Part shown: piece by piece, positions 27,785 through 38,500 of the stretch
Layout: each line of letters opens with the position of its first letter
Numbering within the stretch: position 1 is the stretch's first letter
NCBI GenBank assembly: GCA_013214355.1
Contig: JABSSL010000081.1
Location: 43,616 to 107,615 of the forward strand
From: Saprospiraceae bacterium
GTDB lineage: Bacteria > Bacteroidota > Bacteroidia > Chitinophagales > Saprospiraceae
DNA length: 64,000 nt
Direction: 5' to 3'
The notes under the pieces: model-generated
The model's input: the letters and a program-made list of their open reading frames with translations, nothing else
The model's database searches: none
What the model was told of the DNA's origin: nothing
Made by a program: the position numbers and the translations under genes

Positions 27785-29482
27785 TTATTCCTTACAAATG
27801 AAGGGTAGGATTAGACGAGTAGGATGGTCTGGACCGAAGTAGATGGTTTGTTTGGCGGGTCTAAGCACTTTGGCATCGAAGGCATCTATCTCGGTATTAG
27901 AATTGCGGTCGTACTTAGGGAAATTACTACTGCTAATTTCTAACCTTAGTCGGTAGTCTACTGGTATTTCAAAAGCTGTTACACCAAGATCAATTGTGAA
28001 TTTGTAGGTTTTGTTTGGTACCAGAAGCTCTTCCTTCTCCTTGCCATGACGGTACCTAGCTCTAATTATCCCATCTGCCATATTCATAGCCAATCCCTCT
28101 TTATCTACTAGAACTAGTTTAGCTGTAAAATCAGTGTCAGGTCCGTCAGTAGCGGCAAATAACTCTAATTGGATCGTCCCTGCCAACTGCTTAGCTACGG
28201 TGAAAGGCTCACTGGTATACACCAAGATATCCTCTCTTTCTTCCAGTTCAGATTGATCCTTTACCCCCAATTGTGCTGGGAAGAAATGAAAATTTGCACC
28301 ACCATTCGTAGGTACGGCTTGATAAGGATCAAATAGGAATTGATCAGAAGCTTCTGTGGAAGCAGAATTGGGTAATAATTTCCCACCACCAAAACGAGTA
28401 TTAGCTGGTTTGGAACTTTGGATATACCAGCTTTCTCCACAATTTGTTTCTTGTAAGAATTGTGGCATGACTGTCCATTTATTCGCCACTAAAGAAAAAA
28501 CCTCGGGGGCAGGAAAAGGGTCTATTTCCTCACCACTGTCTTTTAGGTATTGATCAAACCATCTGGCCGCCTTTTCTAGCAATGCATCATAGCCCATTTC
28601 TGAAGATGCCCCACATTCCAGGATACCAACCTCTGTCAGGGAAGTCAGATATTGATTATGAAACCAGGGACCAAAGATGAGTTTCTGGTGCTTCTTCCCT
28701 CTAGCCCGTAAAGACTGATAGGCTTTCAAAGTACCTTTCTTCACAAAATCGAAAGCTCCGCATAGATGTAGAATGGGTATATCCACTTGATCATAGGCAT
28801 AGTCTTGATTCAACTGATCAAGCACATCGCTGTTCTCCCAAGCTTTACTTTCAATTCCTACACTCCGCAAGGAATTCTTTATGGGAAGGTATTGGAGCAA
28901 ACTATCTAAATCATAATCACCCAAATCTCGGTGAGTGAAGGTTTCTTCATGAAGTAACCAAGGAAGATTCAATAGGAGATGCATAGCTCCACCATCTGTC
29001 GCCATATCCGCAGGCTCCACCCAACCGGAGATATTGACAATGGTTTTCAAAGAGGGATGGTGATCAGCGGCCAAGGTCAAGGCACAAAAGGCGGGATAGG
29101 AGACACCGAACATCCCCACCTTTCCATTGCTCCATTCTTGTTTAGAGATCCAGTCCAGCGTAGAAAGTCCATCAACCCGTTCGTTTTGGAAAGGGAAAAA
29201 ATCCCCCGACGATTCAAACTTACCCCGTACATCCTGGATCACCGTAGCATAACCTCTTTCCGCAAAGGAAAGGCCCACATTTTTATATTGAAATTTTCCG
29301 TAGGGCGTACGCAGTAGAATGGTTGGATAGGATTGAAGTGTATCTGGAAGGTAAATATCCGCTTCCAGGTAGATTCCCGTTGGGGTGGTAAATCCTTGCT
29401 TTTCTAATTGAACTATTTGAGTAAATCCTTGCCTTGGAAATAGGAGTAGGCAGTAAAGCAGGCTAATAGAAACATTCTTCAT
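27785..29482 (-). CDS. secreted CocE/NonD-type S15 hydrolase
   Basis: A 565-residue protein with a signal peptide (cut near FTQ, about residue 22). Peptidase family S15/CocE: RTPYGKFQY and VIQDVRGKFESSG near the start, nucleophile in GMFGVSYPAF (S128), a GAFDFVKKG segment before the acid, and a C-terminal jelly-roll (PepX_C type, about 370-560) ending FGPDHPTRLILPFI. Family enzymes are X-Pro dipeptidyl peptidases, cocaine esterase and glutaryl-7-ACA acylases. Together with neighbouring D-aminoacylase-like and M20 genes it fits amide/ester scavenging; exact substrate unknown. Confidence 0.9.
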   Translation of the reverse strand: MKNVSISLLYCLLLFPRQGFTQIVQLEKQGFTTPTGIYLEADIYLPDTLQSYPTILLRTPYGKFQYKNVGLSFAERGYATVIQDVRGKFESSGDFFPFQNERVDGLSTLDWISKQEWSNGKVGMFGVSYPAFCALTLAADHHPSLKTIVNISGWVEPADMATDGGAMHLLLNLPWLLHEETFTHRDLGDYDLDSLLQYLPIKNSLRSVGIESKAWENSDVLDQLNQDYAYDQVDIPILHLCGAFDFVKKGTLKAYQSLRARGKKHQKLIFGPWFHNQYLTSLTEVGILECGASSEMGYDALLEKAARWFDQYLKDSGEEIDPFPAPEVFSLVANKWTVMPQFLQETNCGESWYIQSSKPANTRFGGGKLLPNSASTEASDQFLFDPYQAVPTNGGANFHFFPAQLGVKDQSELEEREDILVYTSEPFTVAKQLAGTIQLELFAATDGPDTDFTAKLVLVDKEGLAMNMADGIIRARYRHGKEKEELLVPNKTYKFTIDLGVTAFEIPVDYRLRLEISSSNFPKYDRNSNTEIDAFDAKVLRPAKQTIYFGPDHPTRLILPFICKE

Positions 29483-29571
29483 CGATCAGGTGATTAGTAC
29501 GAAATGCTTGGTTGAACACCACAATACTAAGCTAATCAATCCTGCAAATCCAAAAATTGGGCTATTTGACG

Positions 29572-30582
29572 CTATACAGGGACGTTTGACCTCTGCACTT
29601 TCGCTAGGATAAGGGCTTTATATTTTGCGGACACTGGAATGGTGAAATTGTAATCCCTGAAAGAGAGTTGCAACCCTTTTCCCTTGGCTCTAAAAGCAGC
29701 TATCTGATGTAGATTTACTATATAGGAACGGTGAGATCGAATGATCTGAGGCTGTGTTTGCAAAAGGGTTTCCATGCGTGCCATGGTAGAGCGTAAAATC
29801 ATCCTAAGATGTTGTCCCTTTTGTTGATAATGAACCTCCACGTAGTTATCGCTGCTACTGATATAGAGAAGATCTTTAGATTCCAAAAGCAATTGCTCTT
29901 TACCGTTTTCCCCACTCAATAATATTTTTCCTTGAACAGGAAACCTTCGGTCCAAGTTCTGAATTAGGGTTTCCTGTTGCTTTACTTTTCGTCCCAGTAT
30001 TAGTAACACCATGGGTATGAAACCAATCATAATGGTACGATACAACATGGTCATCACTTCCGTAAAAGGGGGCCAAAGTAGGATACCATGACAAAGGAAA
30101 ACGCGATACAACATCATCCCGATAGCAACAGTAACGAAATGCCAAACATACCAAAATACATCAGTCCATAAACCTCCCTCCTTCACTCTAAACCAACGAG
30201 CACTCAAAGGTTTAATCAAAAACTCAGTCATCAAAATAATCAATGTTGCTAGTAAGCCATATCCTGCTATCCAGAGGGAAAACCCCCAGCTACCGTCTTG
30301 ATTGTTGACCGTAAAGGGCTGAAAAATATTGAGAAATAAGGCGACAAAAATCCCTGGAAAAATGGCCAATAATAATTTCCCTCTCCTGCTAGACCCGTGC
30401 ATCGCTGACCACCATTTGTCAAGAATTCCTAAACTGGTGGAGGAGGAAGTAGGAACAGCCATGGAGGAATTTGACTCGATGCCATTTCCTGAATATTTTT
30501 CTAGTATCTGCCTGGATTTCTCATTCATATCCTCATATAACTTTGATATACCGAAGTAAGCGAGTATTATCTCTGACTTCAA
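29572..30582 (-). CDS. membrane-anchored LytTR transcription regulator
   Basis: A 336-residue protein. Four TM helices lie at about 71-92, 106-126, 144-165 and 185-203, followed by a short coiled linker (VKQQETLIQNL). A LytTR DNA-binding domain follows (about 230-330: LLYISSSDNYVEVHYQQ, MRSHRSYIVN-like IIRSHRSYIVNLHQIA). This 'TM-LytTR' layout is common in Bacteroidota and has no receiver domain, so the membrane part is probably the sensor. An internal Met at residue 19 (30528) could be the start. Targets cannot be told; it is flanked by the hydrolase and Asp-box genes. Confidence 0.87.
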   Translation of the reverse strand: MKSEIILAYFGISKLYEDMNEKSRQILEKYSGNGIESNSSMAVPTSSSTSLGILDKWWSAMHGSSRRGKLLLAIFPGIFVALFLNIFQPFTVNNQDGSWGFSLWIAGYGLLATLIILMTEFLIKPLSARWFRVKEGGLWTDVFWYVWHFVTVAIGMMLYRVFLCHGILLWPPFTEVMTMLYRTIMIGFIPMVLLILGRKVKQQETLIQNLDRRFPVQGKILLSGENGKEQLLLESKDLLYISSSDNYVEVHYQQKGQHLRMILRSTMARMETLLQTQPQIIRSHRSYIVNLHQIAAFRAKGKGLQLSFRDYNFTIPVSAKYKALILAKVQRSNVPV

Positions 30583-30666
30583 GTTTTATAGACAAGTAGC
30601 CCTTTTTACGGGTTGCAGCACAGGCAGGTAGGGATAGAGAATCGTATCAAAGCGGACAAAAACAAG

Positions 30667-30706
30667 ACCGTCCAGGTCCTAAACTAGTAAGAAGGGCCTG
30701 GACGGT
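30667..30706 (-). terminator. hairpin after the Asp-box gene
   Basis: ACCGTCCAGG pairs with CCTGGACGGT, with a 20-nt loop. It lies 37 bp beyond the stop of the minus-strand Asp-box gene; the U tract is weak. Confidence 0.6.
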
Positions 30707-30742
30707 AAGTATATGGAAAGGTTATCTAGACCTATGCCTCGA

Positions 30743-33700
30743 TTAGGGTTTGACGCGTTCCGGAACAATAATTCGATCAACGCGCTCACCTTCTAGCATA
30801 GTGTTAAATTTCCTGATAGAACTTGCAAAAACTGAATCATATTCAGTCACTATTTTTTGGTAAGCCACCTTCAAGTCTTCAAACCGCTCAATCACACCAC
30901 CTGTTGGTCGATGATGAGCATTGACCAATACACTATATAATCGACCGATATGATTACTAAATACGCGAGGGTAATTGATATTGTCTTGACTTACTTCCGC
31001 CTTATTTTGAATGAGTTGATTTTCGATGGCATCTAATTCCTCTGTAATGTTTTTGGATAAAGCTTCCAGTGTTTCTGATTTACCAGCTTTGACGGCCAAT
31101 TCACTAGTTCGTTTCATTTGATCTTTAACAGAACGAATGTTCTTGATCCTACGATGGGCATCGGTAATCATATCTTGAACTTCATAAGCTAAGACCAATT
31201 GGGCTTCGTAATCCTCTTTTGACACATCTGTCCATCTAGGATCAGATTTTACCTCCATGCTTTGATTGGCTTTCCAGTCACCAAAAGTTACCTGAACATC
31301 GTATTCTCCCGGCACGGCCCAAGGACCAGGGGAAGGATTGCGAATAACCATCGTTACTAAATCCTTAACGAGTTCTGGCCCATGATGTCTCAAATCCCAG
31401 CTAACTGTATTAAAGCCCTTCCTTAATTTAACTCGGTTCATTTTTGCTGTTGCTGCGGTGGATAGCTTACGAACCAATTTACCCGCACCATCCATGATAT
31501 TAATCTCCACGGGCTTTTCCTTGGAAGGTTTTTCCTGGAGGTAAATATGAATATTTGCTCGATAGCCACTTACATTCGTTCGGATAGCAGGTCTCGGTGC
31601 AAAAAGCACATTTTCAGTCGCCAATTGCTTAGTATCTACCTGGTGCAGGGGACTAAGGTCGTCCATAATCCAGAAGGAACGACCTTGCGTACTAAGCACT
31701 AGATCTTTCTCATGGACCTCGATATCGGTAATAGGTACATGTGGGAGGTTTTTCTGAAAGGACTGCCAGCTTTGACCATCATCAAAAGAAACGTACATGC
31801 CAAACTCCGTGCCGACATATAAGAGTCCCTTCCGATCAGGATCTTCTGCTATTGCTCTAATAAAATGATCGGATGGAATGCCGTTTTTCCCATCGGTTAA
31901 GGAATTCCAAGTCTTTCCATAATCATCAGTCCGGTACAAATAAGGAGTAAAATCTTGGTATCTATAATTGTACACTGCCACAAAAGCACGCCCTGGGCTA
32001 TGGGAACTGAGTTCAATCTTATTTACCGTACCTTCTTCAGGCATACCCGGCGGAGTTATATCTTGCCAAGATTCCCCATTATCCCGGGATATGTGCAATA
32101 ATCCATCATCACTTCCGGCCCAAAATTCACCAGCCTGATGGGGTGATTCTTCAAAAGCAAAAATGGTACTGTAGATTTCTACACCGGTTCCGTCGTGCTG
32201 GATCGGACCGCCAGGAATATCATGGTATTGATCTAGTTTTCGAGTCAAATCGGGACTGATACGTTCCCAGGTTTGCCCCTCATCAGTGGTACGATGCACG
32301 AAGTTGGAGGTGTGGTAAATATGCTGGGATTGATGGGCAGAAACTAGTATCGGAAAATTCCATTGCCATCGGTATTTCAAATCTCGTTGTTCTGTTCCTT
32401 CCGTATAATGAGGATAGGCCGTCACTTGCCGCACCTGCCCGGTTTTTCGATTCATAATGGTTATCTCACCACTGTAACTTCCAGCCCAGATTACATCTGG
32501 ATCTTGTGGATTAATGCCAACATCACCACACTCACTTCCTCCTACGCTAAACCAATGTTGAGTAGGGGTAATTCCTGGCACAGATCGACTTGGTACCGAA
32601 ATGGTAGAATTATCCTGTTGTCCGGCATACAAACGATAGGGAAACTGATTATCTACGGTTACCCGATAGAACTGTGCCGTGGGTTGATTCCGTTGTGTGG
32701 ACCAAGATTCACCTCCATTTAGACTCACACAGGCTCCCCCATCATTGCACTGCACCATAATCTTGGTATTGTTGGGGTTAATCCACAAGCCATGATTATC
32801 CCCATGTGGTACTCGAATCTGGAATTCAAAATTCTTTCCGCCATCGATCGATTTCCAAAAGTTGACATTGCAGACATAAACCGTGTTTTCATCCTTTGGA
32901 TCCGCAGTGATATGGTTATAATACCAAGCCCTTTGTCGCAATTTGTGATCTCTTGAGATGCGTTCCCATGATTGTCCCGCATTATCACTTCGATACAAAC
33001 CCGCCTCCTCCTCCTCTTCAGCTGCTATGAGTGCCCAGACGCGATCTGGTTTTACGGGAGATAAGGCCAACCCAATCTTACCCACCTGCCCTTCGGGCAA
33101 GCCTCCACCTAGCTTAGTCCAGTTATCCCCGCCATCCATCGTCTTCCAAATCCCACCATTACGATCTCCATCTATCAGTGTCCAAGGTTTACGTTCAGCA
33201 CGCCACATAGCAGCATAAATCTCTCTCGGATTATGAGGGTTAATAGTTAAGTCAATGGCTCCCACGGAATCATTGATGTAGAGTACTTGCTCCCATTGTA
33301 CCCCACCATCCTTGGTGCGATATACTCCTCTCTCCTTATTTGGACCAAATATATTCCCTTGAGCAGCCACATATACCCAATTGTGATTATCGGGGTGAAT
33401 AATGATTTTCCCGATTTGACCAGCAGCTGGCAAGCCGGCATGTTTCCATTTTTTTCCACCATCGCTCGATTTGTACATCCCGATTCCAGGAGATACATTT
33501 CCCCGCGGGCAAGATTCACCTGTTCCTACATAGATTGTATTCTGATCAGATGGAGCAACAGCTATCGCTCCGATTGAGCCAGCTTCAATCTGTCCATCAG
33601 AAATATTTTTCCAAGAAGTACCTGCATCCTCCGTTTTCCATACGCCTCCTCCGGTAGCTCCCATGAAGAAAGTAAATGGCTGGTCAGGAATACCCGTTAC

Positions 33701-33871
33701 GGTCGTAACCCTTCCGCCTCTTGAAGGACCTACCGATCGGTATGTTAATTTAGTCAGGTAGTCAGTTTCTAATTTTTCTTTTTCATTTTTTGCTTTGCTC
33801 TGGGATTGGCCAGAAAGAGGCAGAACGAATAATCCCAACAGAACAAGTGCGAAAGGAAGTATTTTTGGCAT
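30743..33871 (-). CDS. secreted Asp-box/VPS10-like propeller protein (paralog 2)
   Basis: A 1042-residue protein with a signal peptide (LLGLFVLPLSGQ). It begins the propeller with YRSVGPSRGGRV and repeats Asp-boxes (KTEDAGTSW, KSSDGGKKW, RTKDGGVQW, KTMDGGDNW, RSDNAGQSW, RTTDEGQTW, SRDNGESW, RTDDYGKTW, SFDDGQSW). A C-terminal beta-sandwich (about 745-880, with WDLRHHGPE) and an alpha-helical tail of about 140 residues follow. This matches the protein at 35542-38691 in order and length. The residues needed for sialidase action are not seen. Probably exported or surface-bound, related to protein or peptide handling by genomic context only. Confidence 0.86.
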   Translation of the reverse strand: MPKILPFALVLLGLFVLPLSGQSQSKAKNEKEKLETDYLTKLTYRSVGPSRGGRVTTVTGIPDQPFTFFMGATGGGVWKTEDAGTSWKNISDGQIEAGSIGAIAVAPSDQNTIYVGTGESCPRGNVSPGIGMYKSSDGGKKWKHAGLPAAGQIGKIIIHPDNHNWVYVAAQGNIFGPNKERGVYRTKDGGVQWEQVLYINDSVGAIDLTINPHNPREIYAAMWRAERKPWTLIDGDRNGGIWKTMDGGDNWTKLGGGLPEGQVGKIGLALSPVKPDRVWALIAAEEEEEAGLYRSDNAGQSWERISRDHKLRQRAWYYNHITADPKDENTVYVCNVNFWKSIDGGKNFEFQIRVPHGDNHGLWINPNNTKIMVQCNDGGACVSLNGGESWSTQRNQPTAQFYRVTVDNQFPYRLYAGQQDNSTISVPSRSVPGITPTQHWFSVGGSECGDVGINPQDPDVIWAGSYSGEITIMNRKTGQVRQVTAYPHYTEGTEQRDLKYRWQWNFPILVSAHQSQHIYHTSNFVHRTTDEGQTWERISPDLTRKLDQYHDIPGGPIQHDGTGVEIYSTIFAFEESPHQAGEFWAGSDDGLLHISRDNGESWQDITPPGMPEEGTVNKIELSSHSPGRAFVAVYNYRYQDFTPYLYRTDDYGKTWNSLTDGKNGIPSDHFIRAIAEDPDRKGLLYVGTEFGMYVSFDDGQSWQSFQKNLPHVPITDIEVHEKDLVLSTQGRSFWIMDDLSPLHQVDTKQLATENVLFAPRPAIRTNVSGYRANIHIYLQEKPSKEKPVEINIMDGAGKLVRKLSTAATAKMNRVKLRKGFNTVSWDLRHHGPELVKDLVTMVIRNPSPGPWAVPGEYDVQVTFGDWKANQSMEVKSDPRWTDVSKEDYEAQLVLAYEVQDMITDAHRRIKNIRSVKDQMKRTSELAVKAGKSETLEALSKNITEELDAIENQLIQNKAEVSQDNINYPRVFSNHIGRLYSVLVNAHHRPTGGVIERFEDLKVAYQKIVTEYDSVFASSIRKFNTMLEGERVDRIIVPERVKP

Positions 33872-33907
33872 ATCTCATTTTTTTGATCCTTTAAGATAGA
33901 GAACTGA

Positions 33908-33941
33908 TTTAAACTTTTTGTCTGCGGACAAAAAGTTTAAA
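33908..33941. promoter_or_regulatory. 15-bp perfect inverted repeat upstream of an Asp-box gene
   Basis: TTTAAACTTTTTGTC and GACAAAAAGTTTAAA flank TGCG, a perfect 15-bp stem 36 bp before the ATG of the gene at 33871. A related short stem GGAC-AAAAA-GTCC is at 33968-33980. There is no gene ending here on either strand, so it is not simply a terminator; an operator or 5' UTR attenuator is possible. Confidence 0.5.
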
Positions 33942-34138
33942 TTACTGGTGAAACTCATCCAAGGTTTGGACAAAAAGTCCTTTCCAAATTCTTGGTATCT
34001 ATTTGTTAGAAAATGCTCAGCCTATGGCATTATCACCTCAGAAAGCTGGATTTGAGTGCTTTAGACAGGCTGCTCCGTAGATAGAGGGTGATTAAAATCA
34101 CCTGACACTGCCTTAATTTTAAATATCTTGTTTGAAGC

Positions 34139-34636
34139 ATGACAAGTTTTCGGATAAGACCAAAATTTCGGGCCACGAGCCCAGTAGACCGACAAACCAT
34201 CATAACCCGTCTGCAATCGGCCTTAGAGGAACAGCCTCCCAAGTGTCATGGAATAGCTATTGAAGGACACATCATATTAAAGGTATTGCCGGAAGAAGCA
34301 CACTATTGGTCTCCCCAACTCAGTATTTTATTGGACCAGGAGGAGGAACAAACTTTGATTAGAGGAAGGTATGGGCCAAAACCCAATGTTTGGACCCTCT
34401 TTACCATGAGCTATTTAGCCATTAGTGTTCTAAGCATTTTTATTAGCATCATTGGTTTTTCCAGGCTCAGCTTAGGCTTATCGGCAGGTATTCTTTGGGT
34501 CCTGCCTATTTTGGCTGCTGCTGCCGTTGCCTTGTATATCAGCAGCCAACTGGGGCAAAAACTAGGGGCAGAGCAAACTTTTACCCTTCATCACTTTTTC
34601 GAGGAAGTACTTGGACAGAAGATTCCACTGCATTAA
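34139..34636 (+). CDS. hypothetical membrane protein
   Basis: A 165-residue protein I do not recognise. Residues 1-80 form a soluble part (ILLDQEEEQTLIRGRYGPKPNVW). Two TM helices follow at about 83-104 and 108-131. The C-terminus is AEQTFTLHHFFEEVL. The pattern of a polar N-terminal domain with IxGHIILKVLPEEAHYWSPQL resembles small Bacteroidota 'hypothetical' membrane proteins. It converges on the RidA gene with an 18-bp gap and is divergent from the Asp-box gene. No catalytic motif. Confidence 0.7.
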   Translation: MTSFRIRPKFRATSPVDRQTIITRLQSALEEQPPKCHGIAIEGHIILKVLPEEAHYWSPQLSILLDQEEEQTLIRGRYGPKPNVWTLFTMSYLAISVLSIFISIIGFSRLSLGLSAGILWVLPILAAAAVALYISSQLGQKLGAEQTFTLHHFFEEVLGQKIPLH

Positions 34637-34654
34637 TCCATAGACCTGGATGGC

Positions 34655-35119
34655 CTATGATTTCAAAAGAAAGGCTGCCTCAATCTCAACAGGTATATTA
34701 TCGGGTAAAGATCCCATACCTACCGCACTCCTAACACCAATACCCTTTTCCTCTCCCCACACTTTTGCAAACAATTCGCTACAACCATTGATTATATAGG
34801 GATGCTTTTCAAAACTGGAAATACAGTTCACCATACCCAGTACTTTTACTACTCGCTCAATGCGATCTAAGCTGCCCAAATTATCTATCAAGGTAGACAG
34901 AATAGCTAGGCCAACTAATTCAGCAGCTTGTTTACCTTCTTCCATAGTCAAGTTATCTCCTACTCGCCCAAAGAGGAGTGTACCATCTGGTTTAAAAGTA
35001 CCGTGACCAGAAACTAAGACCTGGTTACCAACTTGCAGAAAGGGTTTATACACACCGATAGGCTTGGGTGGAGGAGGTAACTGTAACCCTAACACCTCAA
35101 AACGTTGATCTGCACTCAT
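34655..35119 (-). CDS. RidA/YjgF-family protein
   Basis: A 154-residue RidA-superfamily protein, of the longer group that begins RFEVLGLQLPPPPKP. Typical features are QVLVSGHGTFKPDG, GDNLTMEEGKQAAELVG and the C-terminal VRSAVGMGSLPDNIPVEIEA with the conserved Arg of the ligand pocket. RidA hydrolyses reactive enamine/imine intermediates; this longer subgroup is less studied and its substrate is unknown. It is cytosolic, single-gene and ends next to the small membrane gene. Confidence 0.92.
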   Translation of the reverse strand: MSADQRFEVLGLQLPPPPKPIGVYKPFLQVGNQVLVSGHGTFKPDGTLLFGRVGDNLTMEEGKQAAELVGLAILSTLIDNLGSLDRIERVVKVLGMVNCISSFEKHPYIINGCSELFAKVWGEEKGIGVRSAVGMGSLPDNIPVEIEAAFLLKS

Positions 35120-35541
35120 AATTGCTCAAGTTTTTTGAAAGCTCTCAATTTGTAGAAAATCAATCGATATTCAAACCCAATATGAGAATATTTTCTGCTT
35201 CCCCAATTGCAGGGAATATGGACTTCAGTATTTATCCCAAATTTTGGTATTTTACCATTCGAAACTGCTAATAGGATACAAACATTTAAGTAACGGTGGC
35301 TAAGGCCCTTAGGTATTTACCACCCGTACTTAGTTGTTCTACTGTCGAAAACTGTTCTCATTTCGGCTCACTGATACTGCAGGAATAGAAGGGTCTTTTC
35401 TCAACAGTAAACACATCTATCGCGACCTCCATTATAACATAGAAATAGGTTAAATAGAAGAACTATTGATCTCCTGTAGAGATCATTTATAAATATGCTA
35501 TAACCTCAATGCCCTAATTTCGCTAATCAATTCAACGCACC
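35120..35541. other. 422-bp divergent intergenic region
   Basis: Lies between RidA (-) and the third Asp-box gene (+). I see a small hairpin (GATCTC-CTGTA-GAGATC, 35468-35484) 58 bp before the plus-strand start, and no exact TAnnTTTG box, ORF or repeat. Confidence 0.5.
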
Positions 35542-38500
35542 ATGATGAAACTTTTTACTCAATGTTTACTGGTACTCGGTCTCTTTCTTTTGCTACCGAG
35601 TGCTACCCCCGTTTTAGCACAAAAGACCAAATCAAAAGCTACCTACGAAGAAGATCTATATAAAGGCGTCAAATGGCGTTTGGTAGGTCCATTTAGAGGA
35701 GGAAGATCAGGTACGGCCGTAGGGGTTCCGGGACAGCCTAAGTTATATTATATGGGAACTGCCGGCGGAGGCGTTTGGCGCACCCAGGATGGTGGCAACT
35801 CCTGGTCCTGTATTTCTGATGGCTATTTTGGTGGATCCATAGGCGCAGTTGCCGTTTCAGAAAGCGACCCTAACGTCATCTATGTGGGAGAAGGGGAGCA
35901 AACTGTTCGAGGAAATGTATCAAGTGGCTGGGGAATGTGGCGATCAACAGATGCTGGAAAAAGCTGGAAACATATTGGTCTTAAGAAATCTGAACATATT
36001 GGCAGGGTCCGAATCCACCCCAAAAACCCAGACCTCGTTTACGTGGCAGCCATGGGTAATCTATGGAAACCAAACGAAGAAAGAGGTGTTTACCGCTCTA
36101 AAGATGGTGGAGAAACTTGGGAGAAAATCCTATATGAAAGTGATAAAGCTGGAGCCGTAGACCTTATCCTGGATCCCAATAACCCTCGTATCATCTATGC
36201 CAGTACTTGGCAAATCAAAAGAAACGGTTATCGCATGGATAGCGGCGGCCCAGGAAGTCATCTTTGGAAAAGCACAGATGGTGGAGATAATTGGACAAAG
36301 CTTACAGATAAGGAAGGACTGCCTAAAGGCACTTGGGGGATAGTTGGTGTAACGGTTTCGCCAGTTAACTCTGAAAGAGTTTGGGCGATTATTGAGGCGG
36401 AGCAAGGCGGTGTTTATCGTAGTGATGATGCTGGTAACACTTGGACAAAAGTAAACGAGAATCGCGCCCTGCGCCAAAGAGCCTGGTATTATTCTCGCAT
36501 CTACGCTGATCCTCAAGATATCGATCGAGTATATGTTTGCAATGTATCCTTCTGGCGATCCAAGGATGGTGGTAAGAACTTCGAATCTATCCGTACGCCT
36601 CATGGTGATCATCATGATCTGTGGATTGCCCCAGATAACAACCGTAGAATGGTAATCGCAGATGATGGTGGAGCACAAGTTAGTGTTGATGCAGGGGATA
36701 ACTGGACCACCTACCACAACCAACCCACCTCACAATTCTACCGGGTCACCACGGATAATAGTTTCCCCTTCCGCATCTACGGTGCCCAACAAGATAATAG
36801 TACCATACGAATTGCACATCGTTCTACCGGCTCCACCATCTCAGAACGTGACTGGGAACCTTCAGCGGGTGGAGAAAGTGCGCATTTAGCGCCCGATCCA
36901 AACAACCCAGAAATTGTTTATGGTGGAACGTACAAAGGTTACATGATGCGCCGCGATCATACGACGGGTCAAGTACGATCCACTAATGTGTGGCCATTCA
37001 ACCCTGCCGGTTCTGGGGCTGAAGTAATGAAATATCGCTTCAATTGGAACTTCCCAGTAACATTCAGTCCTCATAACCCTAAAAAACTGTACGCTGGCAG
37101 TAACTACCTACATGTGACCTATAATGAAGGACAATCTTGGGAAGTGATTAGCCCCGACTTAAGCCGTAACGATCCAGAAACGATCAAATCTTCTGGTGGT
37201 CCCCTGACACAAGACAATACTGGTGCAGAATACTACGCTAATATCTTTGCCATTCAAGAATCGCCAAGAGAGGAAGGCGTGATTTGGGTTGGAAGTGATG
37301 ATGGCTTAGTGCACGTGACTCAAGATGGTGGTAAAACTTGGAAGAACGTAACACCTCCTGGTTCTCCCAAATTGAATATGATGAATTGCATTGATGTCCA
37401 TCCTACTATTGATGGCGGAGCGTATTTGGCGGCAACTCACTATAAGTTCGGTGATTATACCCCATACCTATACAAAACTACCAACTATGGAAAAACCTGG
37501 AAGCTGATCACCAATGGGATTGAGCCTAATCATTATACCAGAGCCATACGTGCCGATAAGCAAAGACCAGGATTACTATATGCTGGAACGGAATGGGGAA
37601 TGTATGTCTCATTCGACGACGGCGACAACTGGCAACCCTTCCAACTCAATCTACCGGTTGTATCCATTAGAGATTTACATGTACGGGATAATATGCTCAT
37701 CGCCGCCACTCATGGTCGTAGTTTCTGGATGATCGATGACCTTACACCTTTCCACCAACTCAATGATAAAATTGCAGCTAGCAATTTCCACCTTTTTAAA
37801 CCAAAGGCTTCTTATAGAATGGCCGGCGGTGGTGGCTGGGGTGGCTCTAACTTGACTAAAGAAGGAGAAAATCATCCCAATGGTGTAATGTTCCATTACT
37901 ACCTGAAAGAAAGATCTAAGGATGTCAATGTAAAATTAGATATTCTTGAAAAGGATGGTACGTTGATTAAAAGCTTCAAATCGAAAGCCAAAAAGCGCAG
38001 CGAAAGACTCGTCGCCAACAAAGGAGGCAATCGCTTCATTTGGGATATGCGTTATCCTGGATTTAAAGAATTCCCAGGAATGGTTCTCTATTCCTCTCCA
38101 AACCGAGGGCCCAAGGCCGTACCAGGTGTCTACATGGCTAGGTTGACGGTAGGTGATCAATCCATAGAACAGGAATTTGAGATTATCAAAGACCCCAGAC
38201 TTCCCAATACACAACAAGACTTCCAGAATCAGTTTGATTTCCTAACTAAAGTGAAGGATAAGGTCAGCGAAGCTCACCAGGCAATGGTTGATATTGGAAC
38301 TTTAAGAAAAGATATCAAGTACCTAAACAATAAAGTAGGGAAAGAAGAGTCCTTTAGCGATATCGTCGAGATGACCAAAGCACTGGAAAAAGATATGAGT
38401 GTGATTGAAAACAACATTCATATGACCAAAAACAAGAGTCGTCAAGACCCTCTCAATTTTGGTATCCGAATTAATAATCGACTGGCCTTCCTACTAGCTG

